Origin: Paracoccus ravus
GTDB lineage: Bacteria > Pseudomonadota > Alphaproteobacteria > Rhodobacterales > Rhodobacteraceae
NCBI RefSeq assembly: GCF_004522175.1
Contig: NZ_SDEB01000003.1
Span: 167,867-231,866, forward strand
DNA length: 64,000 bases
Direction of reading: 5' to 3'
The translations under genes were made by a program, and so were the position numbers. Position 1 is the stretch's first letter, and every line of letters starts with the position of its first letter. Below, piece by piece: positions 1 through 9,080 of this stretch. The notes under the pieces are model-generated. The model did no database searches. It was given only the letters and a program-made list of their open reading frames with translations, and was not told the DNA's origin.

Positions 1-1
1 C

Positions 2-583
2 GCCGAGGTCGAGGACAAAGGTCGCACCGCCGACCAATTGGCTTTCCTGCGTGACGCGGGCGGTTTCCGCAACCTTCTGCTGGTCGAGCGCCCGAATGGC
101 GATTTCGGCGTGACGCTGATGCGCCAATTCCTGTTTGACGCCTTCCATATCGAACTGCTGCGCGCTCTGGCGAAATCCACCGACAGCCGCGTCGCCGAGA
201 TTGCCGCCAAGGCCGAGAAAGAGGTGGCTTACCACCTCGAACGGTCGGCCGATCTGGTGATCCGTCTGGGCGACGGCTCGGCGGAAAGCCATGAGCGTAT
301 GGCCAAGGCGCTGAAATCGCTTTGGGTCTATACCGGCGAGATGTTCCTTGACGACGCGACCGATCAGGCCGTGGCCGAGGCAGGCATCGCGCCGCTGCCC
401 TCCAGCCTGAAAGCCGCTTGGGAGGCGACCGTGAACGCCGTTCTGGCCGAGGCGACTTTGGAAAATCCGGGTCAGGCTTGGCAGCACAAAGGTGGCAAGC
501 AGGGCATCCATTCGGAACATCTGGGCTTCCTTTTGGCCGAGATGCAGTTCCTGCAGCGCGCCTATCCGGGCGCAAGCTGGTAA
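2..583 (+). CDS. paaC: 1,2-phenylacetyl-CoA epoxidase subunit PaaC (partial, 5' end outside window)
   Basis: The reading frame enters at the left edge and runs 193 residues to a TAA stop. The product is the structural PaaC subunit of the cytosolic ring-1,2-epoxidase complex (PaaABCE), which epoxidises phenylacetyl-CoA. The stretch AFLRDAGGFRNLLLVE is typical of PaaC, and the rest is a helical ferritin-like fold without an obvious full set of iron ligands, as expected for this non-catalytic subunit. paaD follows after 5 bases, so the two are co-transcribed. The N-terminal part, and presumably paaA and paaB, lie upstream of the window. Confidence 0.95.
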   Translation, partial: AEVEDKGRTADQLAFLRDAGGFRNLLLVERPNGDFGVTLMRQFLFDAFHIELLRALAKSTDSRVAEIAAKAEKEVAYHLERSADLVIRLGDGSAESHERMAKALKSLWVYTGEMFLDDATDQAVAEAGIAPLPSSLKAAWEATVNAVLAEATLENPGQAWQHKGGKQGIHSEHLGFLLAEMQFLQRAYPGASW

Positions 584-588
584 GTGCG

Positions 589-1113
589 ATGAACGCCGCG
601 CAGCACCCCGGCACGGATCAGGTCTGGGACTGGCTCTCGCAGGTCCCGGACCCCGAGATCCCGGTCATCAGCTTGACCGACCTCGGCATTATCCGCGATG
701 TTGCTTGGGCTGATGACACGCTGGTCGTTACCGTCACGCCGACTTATTCCGGCTGCCCGGCGACCTCGATCATCAACCTTGATATCGAGACGGCGCTCCG
801 CGGCCACGGCATCGACAAGCTGCGGCTGGAGCGTCAGCTTTCGCCCGCTTGGACGACGGATTGGATCACCGAGGAAGGCCGCGAGAAGCTGCGCGCCTAT
901 GGCATCGCGCCGCCCATCGACGGCACCGCCGCCGATGGCAGGCTGGCCGGGCGGATCGCGCGGCTGGCCGGATCCTCGAACCTGACCATCGCCTGCCCGC
1001 GCTGCGGCTCGACCAAGACCGAGAAACTCAGCCAGTTTGGCTCGACGCCTTGCAAGGCAAGCTATCGTTGCACCGACTGTCTGGAACCCTTCGACTATTT
1101 CAAATGCATCTGA
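589..1113 (+). CDS. paaD: Phenylacetate epoxidase assembly protein PaaD
   Basis: A protein of 174 residues. The N-terminal two thirds is a MIP18/DUF59 domain (PDPEIPVISLTDLGII near residues 20-35, with the family's TPTYSGCP motif). The C-terminus is a zinc-ribbon-like pair of CxxC motifs (CPRCG and CTDC). PaaD is needed to make active epoxidase, probably through Fe-S or iron-site assembly for PaaE or PaaA; this role is known for the family and not visible here. The ATG at 589 is chosen because it lies just after the paaC stop and gives the normal family length; the frame stays open further upstream inside paaC. Confidence 0.94.
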   Translation: MNAAQHPGTDQVWDWLSQVPDPEIPVISLTDLGIIRDVAWADDTLVVTVTPTYSGCPATSIINLDIETALRGHGIDKLRLERQLSPAWTTDWITEEGREKLRAYGIAPPIDGTAADGRLAGRIARLAGSSNLTIACPRCGSTKTEKLSQFGSTPCKASYRCTDCLEPFDYFKCI

Positions 1114-1147
1114 GGATGCATCCCGCTTCTTCAGGAAGGATACCCAA

Positions 1148-2224
1148 ATGGCACGCTTCCACCCGCTGAAGGTCACCGATGTGCGCCGCGAGACTCGCGA
1201 TGCCGTGGTCGTGACCCTTGCCCCGCGCGACGAGGATCGCGCGCTCTTCGACTTCACCCAAGGCCAATACCTGACCTTCCGCCGCGATTTCGACGGCGAG
1301 GAGTTGCGCCGCAGCTATTCGATCTGCGCCGGCCTCGACGAGGGCTGCCTCAAGGTCGGGATCAAGCGCGTCGATGGCGGCGCCTTCTCGACCTGGGCCA
1401 ACGAAAACCTCGCCCCCGGCGATGAAATCGACGCCATGCCGCCGATGGGCAAGTTCTATACCCCGATCGAGGCGGGGGCGGAAAAGCAATATCTGGGCTT
1501 CGCCGGCGGTTCGGGCATCACGCCGCTTCTTTCGATCATCAAGACGGTGCTGGCGCGCGAGCCGGGCTCGCAATTCACGCTGGTCTATGCCAACCGCCAG
1601 ATCAACACGATCATGTTCCGCGAGGAACTGGACGATCTGAAGAACCTTTATCTGGGCCGCTTCTCGGTCATCCATGTCCTTGAGCAGGAAGGGCAGGAAA
1701 TCGACCTGTTCACCGGTCGGATCGACGCCGACAAGATGACGGCTTTGTTCCAGCACTGGTTGGATGCCAAGTCCATCGACACTGCCTTTATCTGCGGTCC
1801 CGAGCCGATGATGCTGGCGATTGCCGGATCGCTGAAAGAGCACGGCCTGACGGAAGCACAGATCAAGTTTGAACTGTTCGCCAGCGGCCAGCATGGACGC
1901 GCCAAGGCCCGCGCCGTCTCGCGTGACGCCATCGTCCCGGGGGCAGGGACTGCCGCCACCGTCACGCTGGACGGCGCGACCCGTAGCTTTGAAATGGCGC
2001 GGCAGGGCGAGACGATCCTTGACGCCGCCATCGCCAATAACATGGACGCGCCCTATTCCTGCAAGGCGGGCGTCTGCTCGACCTGCCGTTGCAAGGTGAT
2101 CGAGGGCGAGGTGGAAATGGCCGTGAACCACGCGCTGGAAGATTACGAGGTCCGCGCGGGCTATGTCCTGAGTTGTCAGGCCTATCCGCTGAGCGAACGC
2201 GTGGTCGTCAGCTACGACGAATGA
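1148..2224 (+). CDS. paaE: 1,2-phenylacetyl-CoA epoxidase reductase subunit PaaE
   Basis: A protein of 358 residues that passes electrons from NADPH to the diiron oxygenase. Domains in order: an FAD-binding ferredoxin-reductase barrel with RRSYSICAG, an NAD(P)-binding domain with GGSGITPLLSI, then a C-terminal plant-type 2Fe-2S ferredoxin with CKAGVCSTCRCKV and a fourth Cys in LSCQAYP. The ATG at 1148 gives the usual N-terminus (MARFHPLKVTDV) and lies 34 bases after paaD. The stop overlaps a possible ATG of the next gene (ATGA at 2221-2224), which suggests translational coupling. Confidence 0.96.
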   Translation: MARFHPLKVTDVRRETRDAVVVTLAPRDEDRALFDFTQGQYLTFRRDFDGEELRRSYSICAGLDEGCLKVGIKRVDGGAFSTWANENLAPGDEIDAMPPMGKFYTPIEAGAEKQYLGFAGGSGITPLLSIIKTVLAREPGSQFTLVYANRQINTIMFREELDDLKNLYLGRFSVIHVLEQEGQEIDLFTGRIDADKMTALFQHWLDAKSIDTAFICGPEPMMLAIAGSLKEHGLTEAQIKFELFASGQHGRAKARAVSRDAIVPGAGTAATVTLDGATRSFEMARQGETILDAAIANNMDAPYSCKAGVCSTCRCKVIEGEVEMAVNHALEDYEVRAGYVLSCQAYPLSERVVVSYDE

Positions 2225-2241
2225 ACCCGAAGGGGGCCGAC

Positions 2242-2988
2242 ATGTCCGAAACGATGAATATCGAGGAATATCTGGCGCAAGGCGGTGTTCTGACCGCGCC
2301 GGAAAACGTGCCGGCCCGCTATCGTGGCGAGCTTTTGCGGCTGATGTCGAGCTTTGTCGACAGCGAACTGGCAGCATCTGCCGGATTTGCCGCCTCGATC
2401 AATTACGCGCCGGGTATCAAGGAACGCATTGCCGCCAGCCGGATCACGTTGGAAAAAGCCGACCACGCCGAGCGTGTTCTGAGCGTGATGGCCGATTTTG
2501 GTACGGATACGGCGCGATATGAAACCCAGCATGACTGGGCTGCGCGGGTCGGTCGCGACGAGGATTTGGGTGGCACTCGGACCGGCGGCGACATGCGCCT
2601 TTCGGTGCTGCATTACCCGATCACCGGCTGGATCGATGCGGTCGTCCTGAACGTGCTTCAGGGCCTTGCGACCGGCGTGCAGATGACGGAATTGACCCGC
2701 GTTTCCTATGCGCCCTTGGCCGAGGTTTTCCGCGATATCGCCCCGCGCGAGGCGCGCCACGCGGAACTGGGTCTTGAAGGGCTGGAACGCATCGCCGCGA
2801 ACGACCCAGACGCCGCCCGCGCGTCCATTGCCTATTGGCAACTCCGGGTGGCGGTGGGCTTTGGCTGCCTTGCATCCACCCGCTACGACATTCTGGCGCG
2901 GTTCGGGCTGCGCCATACCCCTAACGAAACATTGCTTGCCCGCTGGCAGGCGCTTGTCACCGAACGTCTGGCCGCAATCGGCCTTTGA
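2242..2988 (+). CDS. Ferritin-like PaaA/PaaC-family protein of unknown role
   Basis: A 248-residue all-helical protein of the phenylacetate-catabolic ferritin-like family, set between paaE and paaZ. It is neither PaaA nor PaaC: paaC is already present at the left edge and paaA normally leads the operon. Candidate diiron ligands are E42, H75, E150 and E170-A-R-H173. The second helix has E71 four residues before H75 (E-x3-H) where diiron proteins normally have E-x2-H, so metal binding is uncertain. The ATG at 2242 has AGGGGG about 8 bases upstream; an ATG at 2221 overlapping the paaE stop is the alternative. It could be an accessory epoxidase subunit, a repair or protective protein, or a degenerate duplicate. 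Confidence 0.8.
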   Translation: MSETMNIEEYLAQGGVLTAPENVPARYRGELLRLMSSFVDSELAASAGFAASINYAPGIKERIAASRITLEKADHAERVLSVMADFGTDTARYETQHDWAARVGRDEDLGGTRTGGDMRLSVLHYPITGWIDAVVLNVLQGLATGVQMTELTRVSYAPLAEVFRDIAPREARHAELGLEGLERIAANDPDAARASIAYWQLRVAVGFGCLASTRYDILARFGLRHTPNETLLARWQALVTERLAAIGL

Positions 2989-3027
2989 CTGGCCGTGGCC
3001 CCCAAGAACTGATCGAGGAATTGACAC

Positions 3028-5091
3028 ATGACCACTCTGCGTCGGCTTGAAAGCTATGTCTGTGGCAGCTGGACCCCCGGCGCGAAGGACGGGCAGACCC
3101 TTCTGGATGCAGCGACCGGTCAGCCCGTCGCCCTGATCGATTCAACCGGTGTCGATTTTGCTGCGACGCTGGCTTACGGTCGTGAGGTTGCCGGAGCAAA
3201 GCTGCGCGCCATGACCTTCCATGACCGCGCCGCCATGCTCAAGGCGCTGGGTCTGGCGCTGATGGGCATGAAAGAGGAATTCTACGCCGAAAGCCTGAAA
3301 ACCGGCGCGACCCGCACCGATGGCTGGATCGACATCGAGGGCGGCATCGGCACGATGCTGACCTTCGCCTCGAAAGGCCGCCGCGAACTGCCCAATACCC
3401 GCGTGCTGACCGATGGGGATGTCGAGACGCTCAGCAAGGATTCGACCTTCAGCGCCCAGCATATCCTGACGCCGCTGCAGGGCGTCGCGGTCCATATCAA
3501 CGCCTTCAACTTCCCGATCTGGGGGATGCTCGAGAAGATCGCGCCGACGCTGCTGGCGGGCGTGCCCTGCCTCGTCAAGCCGGCCTCGCAGACCGCCTAC
3601 CTGACCGAACTGATGGTGCGCCGCATCATCGAGACCGGCATCCTGCCCGAAGGCGCGCTGCAGCTGATCTGCGGCTCGGTCGGCGACCTGCTGGACCATG
3701 TCACGGGGCAGGACGCGGTGACCTTCACCGGCTCGGCCTGGACCGGGCGCAAGCTGAAATCGCACAAGGCGATCGTCGAGAACTCGGTGCGCTTCACCAT
3801 GGAGGCGGACAGCCTGAACGCCGCCATCCTCGGCCCCGACGCGGTCGCGGGCACGCCGGAATTCGACCTTTTCGTGAAGGAGGTGGCGCGCGAGATGACC
3901 ACCAAGGCCGGGCAGAAATGCACCGCCATCCGCCGCGTCATCGCGCCCCGCGCGCAGGTCGAGGCGCTGGTCGAGGCGCTGCGCGTACGGCTGGAAAAGA
4001 CCGCCGTCGGCCTGCCGGGGGATGAGGCGACCCGCATGGGCCCGCTGGCGAGCTTCGAGCAGCGCGACGAGGTGCGCGAGCGCATCCGCGAATTGCAAGC
4101 CGATGCCGAGATCGTCGCGGGCAATCCCGACGAGGTCCGCCTGTCCTCGGGCGATGCCGAGGCCGGTGCCTTCCTGAACCCGGTTCTGCTTTACGCCGAC
4201 AAGCCTTTCGCCGCGAAGAATATCCACGATGTCGAGGCCTTCGGTCCCGTCTCGACCCTGATGCCCTATGACGATCTGGGCGAGGCGGTCGAGCTGGCGC
4301 GGATGGGCAAGGGCTCGCTGGTTTCCTCGGTCTTCACCGATGATCCCAAGGTCGCCGAAGAGGTGGTGATCGGGGCCGCGCCCTTCCATGGCCGCGTCAT
4401 GATCGGCAACCGCGCCTCGGCCAAGACCTCGACCGGGCATGGCTCGCCTCTGGCGGCGCTGGTCCATGGCGGTCCGGGCCGTGCCGGTGGCGGCGAGGAA
4501 ATGGGTGGCATGCGCGGCGTCAAGCATTACATGCAGCGCACTGCCGTGCAGGGCGTGCCGCGCCTGCTTTCGGCAGTGACCGGGCGCTGGATCGAGGGCG
4601 CGCCGGCGCAGCAGGGCGTGCATCCGTTCCGCAAGTCCCTGGCCGAGCTCAGCATCGGCGACCAGCTGGTGACCGCGACCCGCACCATCACCCGCGAGGA
4701 TGTCGAGCATTTCGCCCATTTCACCGGCGACACCTTCTATGCCCATATGGACGAGGTGGCGGCCAAGGCGAACCCGTTCTTCGACGACCGCGTGGCGCAT
4801 GGCTACCTGATCGCCTCCTTCGCGGCGGGCCTCTTCGTCGAGCCCAATCCCGGCCCGGTGCTGGCGAATTACGGCGTCGACAACCTGCGCTTCCTGACCC
4901 CGGTCTATTTCGGCGACACGCTGCAGGTCCGCCTGACCTGCAAGGAGATCAACCCGCGCGCCAATGCCGAGCATGGCGAGGTGCGCTGGGATTGCCAAGT
5001 CTCCAACCAGAACGGGGCGGTGGTCGCGCAATATGACGTGCTGACCATGGTCGCCAAGACTTGGCCCGCCGTCGCCCAGGCTGCGGAATGA
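3028..5091 (+). CDS. paaZ: Bifunctional oxepin-CoA hydrolase / 3-oxo-5,6-dehydrosuberyl-CoA semialdehyde dehydrogenase PaaZ
   Basis: A protein of 687 residues that opens the oxepin-CoA ring and oxidises the resulting aldehyde. Residues 1 to about 520 form an aldehyde dehydrogenase domain with candidate catalytic E259 (TMEAD) and C298 (AGQKCTA). Residues about 535-687 form a MaoC-type hot-dog hydratase domain with D568 and H573 in GDTFYAHMD. The spacing matches the two-domain PaaZ architecture, so both activities are expected. GAGGAA lies about 7 bases before the ATG. The stop overlaps the start of paaY. Confidence 0.97.
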   Translation: MTTLRRLESYVCGSWTPGAKDGQTLLDAATGQPVALIDSTGVDFAATLAYGREVAGAKLRAMTFHDRAAMLKALGLALMGMKEEFYAESLKTGATRTDGWIDIEGGIGTMLTFASKGRRELPNTRVLTDGDVETLSKDSTFSAQHILTPLQGVAVHINAFNFPIWGMLEKIAPTLLAGVPCLVKPASQTAYLTELMVRRIIETGILPEGALQLICGSVGDLLDHVTGQDAVTFTGSAWTGRKLKSHKAIVENSVRFTMEADSLNAAILGPDAVAGTPEFDLFVKEVAREMTTKAGQKCTAIRRVIAPRAQVEALVEALRVRLEKTAVGLPGDEATRMGPLASFEQRDEVRERIRELQADAEIVAGNPDEVRLSSGDAEAGAFLNPVLLYADKPFAAKNIHDVEAFGPVSTLMPYDDLGEAVELARMGKGSLVSSVFTDDPKVAEEVVIGAAPFHGRVMIGNRASAKTSTGHGSPLAALVHGGPGRAGGGEEMGGMRGVKHYMQRTAVQGVPRLLSAVTGRWIEGAPAQQGVHPFRKSLAELSIGDQLVTATRTITREDVEHFAHFTGDTFYAHMDEVAAKANPFFDDRVAHGYLIASFAAGLFVEPNPGPVLANYGVDNLRFLTPVYFGDTLQVRLTCKEINPRANAEHGEVRWDCQVSNQNGAVVAQYDVLTMVAKTWPAVAQAAE

Positions 5092-5708
5092 GCCGAACCT
5101 ATGCCTGGGACGGCATCGTCCCGGTGATCGATCCCGCCGCCTTCGTGCATCCCGAGGCGGTGGTGATCGGCGACGTAATCATCGGCCCGACAGTTTATGT
5201 CGGGCCGGGTGCCGTTTTGCGCGGCGATTTCGGGCGCATCATCCTGCAGGCGGGCTGCAATGTACAGGAGACCTGCGTCATCCATGCCTTCCCCGGCAAG
5301 GATGTCGTGGTCGAGGAACTGGGCCATATCGGCCACGGCGCCGTGCTGCATGGCTGCCAAATCGGGCGCAATGCGATGGTCGGCATGAATGCCGTGGTGA
5401 TGGATGAAGCGGTGATCGGCGAGAATACCATCGTCGCCGCTATGGCCTTCGTGAAGGCGGGAGCGTGGATCCCGGCGAACAGCTTGGCCGTTGGCTCGCC
5501 CGCGCGCGTGGTACGGGAACTGTCTGCCGAGGAAATCGACTGGAAACGGCGCGGCACGGGCGTCTATCAGCAGCTTGCGCTGGAGGCGCGGGACAAGCTG
5601 AAACCGGCAGAGCCGCTATCGGAGCCGGAAACGGATCGGCGCAGGGCCGAGGCCCCGCGCTACGATCCTTTGCTGTTGGAGCGCCGAGGTTTCAGCGAAC
5701 GGCCTTGA
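5088..5708 (+). CDS. paaY: Phenylacetate pathway hexapeptide-repeat thioesterase PaaY
   Basis: A 206-residue left-handed beta-helix protein of the gamma-carbonic-anhydrase superfamily. Hexapeptide repeats run through [13 protein letters not shown] and [13 protein letters not shown], with histidines that probably bind a metal ([10 protein letters not shown]). PaaY is known to hydrolyse dead-end CoA adducts made during phenylacetate breakdown. The start overlaps the paaZ stop (ATGA), and the last 17 bases overlap the convergent paaR gene. It closes the + strand paaC-D-E-(ferritin-like)-Z-Y operon. Confidence 0.93.
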   Translation: MSRTYAWDGIVPVIDPAAFVHPEAVVIGDVIIGPTVYVGPGAVLRGDFGRIILQAGCNVQETCVIHAFPGKDVVVEELGHIGHGAVLHGCQIGRNAMVGMNAVVMDEAVIGENTIVAAMAFVKAGAWIPANSLAVGSPARVVRELSAEEIDWKRRGTGVYQQLALEARDKLKPAEPLSEPETDRRRAEAPRYDPLLLERRGFSERP

Positions 5709-6291
5709 TCCCTTCGAGGATCAGGGTTGTCGCCACATCGGCATAATCTTCGCGCGAGATGCGGCCACCCTCGCGGAACCACATATAGACCCAGTTCATC
5801 ATACCGAACAAAGACATGGTGACCGGGGTCAGCAGGGGGCGCTCGGGATTGTCCAGATCGGGATTGATCTCGCGCAGAACCACCGCGAAATGCCGCACGA
5901 TGCGCTTTTCAATGCCGAGGATTTCGGCCTTTTGCTCATCAGTCAGGGCCGCACTTGCGTTCAACTGCACCTTGTGCTGGTTATCCGCGCCCTTATAGGC
6001 ATCAAGCACCGTGCCGACCAGTTTGCGCAGGCGTTGCTGTGGCGGCAAAGCGGGGTCGTCGGCGGCCTCGATAGCCTCTTCGACCTCTTCCAGATGGGTG
6101 ATGATGATCTCGAAGATCAATTCGCCCTTGCTGGGATAATAATGGTAAAGCAGCGCCTTGGAAACTTGGCCATGCGCGGCGATCTGCGCCATCGAGGCTT
6201 TTTCCATGCCCTGTTCGGCAAAAACGGCGGCTGCGCTGTCGAGCAAACCGCGCCGCTTCTCATCGAAATCGACTGCCCGTGTCCGAGCCAT
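5692..6291 (-). CDS. paaR: TetR-family transcriptional repressor PaaR
   Basis: A 199-residue TetR/AcrR regulator. The N-terminal helix-turn-helix covers about residues 10-60 ([20 protein letters not shown]), followed by a helical ligand-binding domain. Its position inside the paa locus, with a TetR-type palindrome in the paaG/paaN promoter, fits PaaR, the phenylacetyl-CoA-responsive repressor known from other proteobacteria. The effector and target are inferred. It lies 112 bases downstream of paaK on the same strand behind a strong hairpin, so it may also have its own promoter. Its 3' end overlaps the convergent paaY. Confidence 0.87.
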   Translation of the reverse strand: MARTRAVDFDEKRRGLLDSAAAVFAEQGMEKASMAQIAAHGQVSKALLYHYYPSKGELIFEIIITHLEEVEEAIEAADDPALPPQQRLRKLVGTVLDAYKGADNQHKVQLNASAALTDEQKAEILGIEKRIVRHFAVVLREINPDLDNPERPLLTPVTMSLFGMMNWVYMWFREGGRISREDYADVATTLILEGIKAVR

Positions 6292-6367
6292 GAAATTCCT
6301 TTCGACCGCCCTGTTCAGCGTCGGGTCAATGGGACGGGGGCCAACCCCCGACCTTCTCTATTGGTTT

Positions 6368-6393
6368 CGGCGCGGGCTGTCATGCCCGCGCCG
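6368..6393 (-). terminator. GC-rich hairpin downstream of paaK
   Basis: A perfect 10-bp inverted repeat (CGGCGCGGGC and its complement) with a 6-base loop, starting 10 bases after the paaK stop codon on the - strand. No U-run follows, so it may be a partial terminator or 3' mRNA stabiliser that lowers read-through into paaR. Confidence 0.5.
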
Positions 6394-6403
6394 CTTCGTG
6401 TTC

Positions 6404-7714
6404 CTATTCCTTGGGGCGATTGTCGACGACGCGTTTCGCCTTGCCTTCCGAGCGGGCGACGCCGTTCGGATCGGTGACATTGATCTTGGTCGAGACGCCG
6501 ACCACCGACTTGATGTGATGCGCGAGTTCCTTGGCCGAATGGGCGCGGGCGCTCTCGTCGCACATCGCGGGCGTGCATTCGACATGGACGGTCATGTTGT
6601 CCATCCGGCCCGAGCGGGAAAGCTCGATTTGGAAATGCGGCGCGAGGCCCTGACATTTCAGGATCTGCTCCTCGATCTGGGTCGGGAAGACGTTGACGCC
6701 GCGCAGGATGATCATGTCGTCGCTGCGGCCGGTGATCTTCTCGATCCGGCGCATGCTGCGGGCGGTGCCGGGCAGCAGGCGGGTCAGGTCGCGGGTGCGG
6801 TAGCGCACCATCGGCAGGCCTTCCTTGGTCAGCGTGGTGAACACCAGTTCACCAAGTTGGCCGTCGGGCAGGACCTCGCCGGTGACCGGGTCGATGATCT
6901 CGGGATAGAAGTGGTCTTCCCAGACATGCAGCCCGTCCTTGGTCTCGACGCATTCCTGCGCGACGCCGGGGCCCATGATTTCCGACAGGCCGTAGATGTC
7001 CACGGCATGCATGTTGAAGGCTTCCTCGATTTCTTCGCGCATCGAGTTGGTCCAGGGCTCGGCCCCGAAGATGCCGATCTCCAGCGAGCTTTCGCGCGGA
7101 TCGAGACCCTGACGGCGGAACTCGTCCAGGATCGACAGCATGTAGCTCGGCGTCACCATGATGATGCGCGGCTTGAAGTCGTTGATCAGCGTCACCTGAC
7201 GCTCGGTCATGCCGCCCGACATCGGGACCACGGTGCAGCCGAGCTTCTCGGCGCCGTAATGCGCGCCGAGGCCGCCGGTGAACAGCCCGTAGCCATAGGA
7301 GTTGTGCAGCATGTCGCCCGGACGGCCACCCGCCGCGCGGATCGAGCGCGCGATCAGGTTGGCCCAGGTGTCGATGTCGCGCTGGGTATAGCCGACGACC
7401 GTGGGCTTGCCGGTGGTGCCCGACGAGCCGTGGATGCGCACCAGCTTCTCGCGCGGGGTGGCGAACATGCCGAAGGGATAGGTCTCGCGCAGGTCCTGCT
7501 TCACGGTGAAGGGGAACTTGGCGATATCGGCGAGGGTTTTCAGGTCCTCGGGATGGGCGCCGTTCTCGTCGAAGCGCTTGCGGTAGAAGGGCGAGTTCTC
7601 ATAGGCATGGCGCAGCGACCATTGCATGCGGTGGAACTGAAGCTCGGCGATTTCATCGCGCGAGGCGGTTTCAATCGGCTCAAGGCCGGCATTGATCGGG
7701 GACAGGTCTTGCAT
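6404..7714 (-). CDS. paaK: Phenylacetate-CoA ligase PaaK
   Basis: A 436-residue cytosolic adenylate-forming enzyme that activates phenylacetate to phenylacetyl-CoA with ATP. The P-loop-like motif HGSSGTTGKPTVVGYT is intact, and the C-terminal domain contains the family's GRSDDMIILRGVNVFPTQIE. An ATG at 7714 preceded by AGGGAGGAAACC is chosen over an upstream in-frame start at 7732. It is transcribed after paaG and paaI with a short gap. Confidence 0.96.
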   Translation of the reverse strand: MQDLSPINAGLEPIETASRDEIAELQFHRMQWSLRHAYENSPFYRKRFDENGAHPEDLKTLADIAKFPFTVKQDLRETYPFGMFATPREKLVRIHGSSGTTGKPTVVGYTQRDIDTWANLIARSIRAAGGRPGDMLHNSYGYGLFTGGLGAHYGAEKLGCTVVPMSGGMTERQVTLINDFKPRIIMVTPSYMLSILDEFRRQGLDPRESSLEIGIFGAEPWTNSMREEIEEAFNMHAVDIYGLSEIMGPGVAQECVETKDGLHVWEDHFYPEIIDPVTGEVLPDGQLGELVFTTLTKEGLPMVRYRTRDLTRLLPGTARSMRRIEKITGRSDDMIILRGVNVFPTQIEEQILKCQGLAPHFQIELSRSGRMDNMTVHVECTPAMCDESARAHSAKELAHHIKSVVGVSTKINVTDPNGVARSEGKAKRVVDNRPKE

Positions 7715-7744
7715 GGTTTCCTCCCTATGCAAAATGCGGTCCGG

Positions 7745-8194
7745 TCAGTCTTCGACCGGCAGGTGGGTGCCCTTGACGGTGCGCGAATGGCCGCGGAATT
7801 CGGCCACATGGGCGCCGTCCTGGTTGGTGATGCGAATGTCGTAGATCCCCGAGCGGCCACGGCGCGAGACTTCGCGCGCCTGCGCCGTCAGCCGGTCTCC
7901 GATCCGGCCGGGGATGAGATAGGTGATCGCGCAATGCTGCGCGACCGCCATCTGGTTGTAGCTGTTGCAGGCAAAGGCAAAGGCGCTGTCGGCCAGCGTG
8001 AACATGTAGCCGCCATGGCAATTGCCGTGGCCGTTGGACATGTCTGCCGTGATGGTCATGGCCAGATCAGCTTCGCCCGGCGCGATGTGATCGAGGCTCA
8101 TGCCAAGGCGCTGGCTGGCGGAATCGTCGTTCCACATCGCCGCGGCCGAGGCCTCGGCCAGTTCCTGCGGGCTCATCTCGCGGACATGTTTCAT
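7745..8194 (-). CDS. paaI: Hydroxyphenylacetyl-CoA thioesterase PaaI
   Basis: A 149-residue hot-dog-fold thioesterase. The family signature GNCHGGYMFTLADSAFAFA is present, including the catalytic-type HGG...D arrangement. PaaI removes CoA from ring-hydroxylated phenylacetyl-CoA adducts to free trapped CoA. Its ATG overlaps the paaG stop (ATGA), and paaK follows after 30 bases, giving a paaG-I-K order on the - strand. Confidence 0.94.
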   Translation of the reverse strand: MKHVREMSPQELAEASAAAMWNDDSASQRLGMSLDHIAPGEADLAMTITADMSNGHGNCHGGYMFTLADSAFAFACNSYNQMAVAQHCAITYLIPGRIGDRLTAQAREVSRRGRSGIYDIRITNQDGAHVAEFRGHSRTVKGTHLPVED

Positions 8195-8979
8195 TCGCCG
8201 ATGAACTCCGCCTTGCGCTTTTCGAGGAAGGCGGTGACGCCTTCGGCATAGTCGCGCGAGCGGCCTGCCTTGCGCTGGCAGTCGCGTTCAAGGTCAAGCT
8301 GCTCGTCCAGGCTGTTGGTCGCGGCGGCCTGGATCAGCTGCTTGGTCAGGCCGAGGCCCAAGGTCGGACCAGCAGCAAGCTGGGAGGCCAGTGCGGTGGC
8401 TTCGGCCAGAAGCGCCTCGTCCTCGACGGCTTTCCAGATCAGACCCCAATCGGCGGCCTTTTCGGCCATAAGCGGCTCGGCGGTCATGGCCAGCGCCTTG
8501 GCGCGCGGCTCGCCCAGAATGCGGGCAAGGCTCCAAGTGCCACCGGCATCGGGAACCAGTCCGATCTTGGCAAAGGCTTGAATGAATTTCGCGGATTTCG
8601 CGGCCAGCACGATATCGCAGGCAAATGCGAGGTTCGCACCCGCGCCCGCCGCCACGCCATTCACCGCGCAGATCACCGGCTTTTGCAGGTTGCGGATCAG
8701 GCGCAGCGTCGGATTGTAGAAGGTCTCCAGCGTGTGGCCTAGATCCGGGGCGGGTCCACCCTTCCTCGGATCGCGGTCGCCGAGGTCTTGGCCCGCGCAG
8801 AAGCCGCGCCCCGAGCCGGTCAGAAGGACTGCGCGGACGGCGGCGTCGGAATGGGCGCGCTCGATTCCCGCGCGCAGGGCCAGATGCATTTCCTCGTTGA
8901 AGGAATTGAGCTTTTCCGGGCGGTTGAGCGTCAGCGTCAGGACGCCATCGACCAGCGTGGTCAGGACCGTTTCTGTCAT
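8191..8979 (-). CDS. paaG: 2-(1,2-epoxy-1,2-dihydrophenyl)acetyl-CoA isomerase PaaG
   Basis: A 262-residue crotonase-fold enzyme that isomerises ring-1,2-epoxyphenylacetyl-CoA to the oxepin form. The oxyanion-hole segments SGRGFCAGQDLGDRD and NGVAAGAGANLAFACD match PaaG rather than a hydratase, since the usual catalytic glutamates are not obvious. The ATG at 8979 with GGGAG upstream gives MTETVLTTLVDG. It is the first gene of the - strand paa operon, driven from the divergent promoter that carries the PaaR-like palindrome. Confidence 0.94.
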   Translation of the reverse strand: MTETVLTTLVDGVLTLTLNRPEKLNSFNEEMHLALRAGIERAHSDAAVRAVLLTGSGRGFCAGQDLGDRDPRKGGPAPDLGHTLETFYNPTLRLIRNLQKPVICAVNGVAAGAGANLAFACDIVLAAKSAKFIQAFAKIGLVPDAGGTWSLARILGEPRAKALAMTAEPLMAEKAADWGLIWKAVEDEALLAEATALASQLAAGPTLGLGLTKQLIQAAATNSLDEQLDLERDCQRKAGRSRDYAEGVTAFLEKRKAEFIGE

Positions 8980-9034
8980 TTGGAACTCCCCAGCCTCGCT
9001 CTCCCCGAGGCTATTGAAGATTTGTGTTGCATAA

Positions 9035-9048
9035 ACCGACCGGTCGGT
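9035..9048. promoter_or_regulatory. Perfect palindrome, probable PaaR operator
   Basis: ACCGACCGGTCGGT is a perfect 14-bp palindrome in the 101-bp space between the divergent paaG and paaN starts. It sits 56 bases from the paaG start and 33 bases from the paaN start, as expected for an operator that controls both directions. The TetR-family PaaR encoded at 5692-6291 is the likely ligand; that pairing is inferred. Confidence 0.75.
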
Positions 9049-9080
9049 CAATGATAATGTTCAAATCTTGGGAGGGGTTC

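Noticed and set aside
6158..8251. A 697-residue open frame on the + strand.
   Set aside because: It is antisense to paaK and paaI; no domain and no ribosome site.
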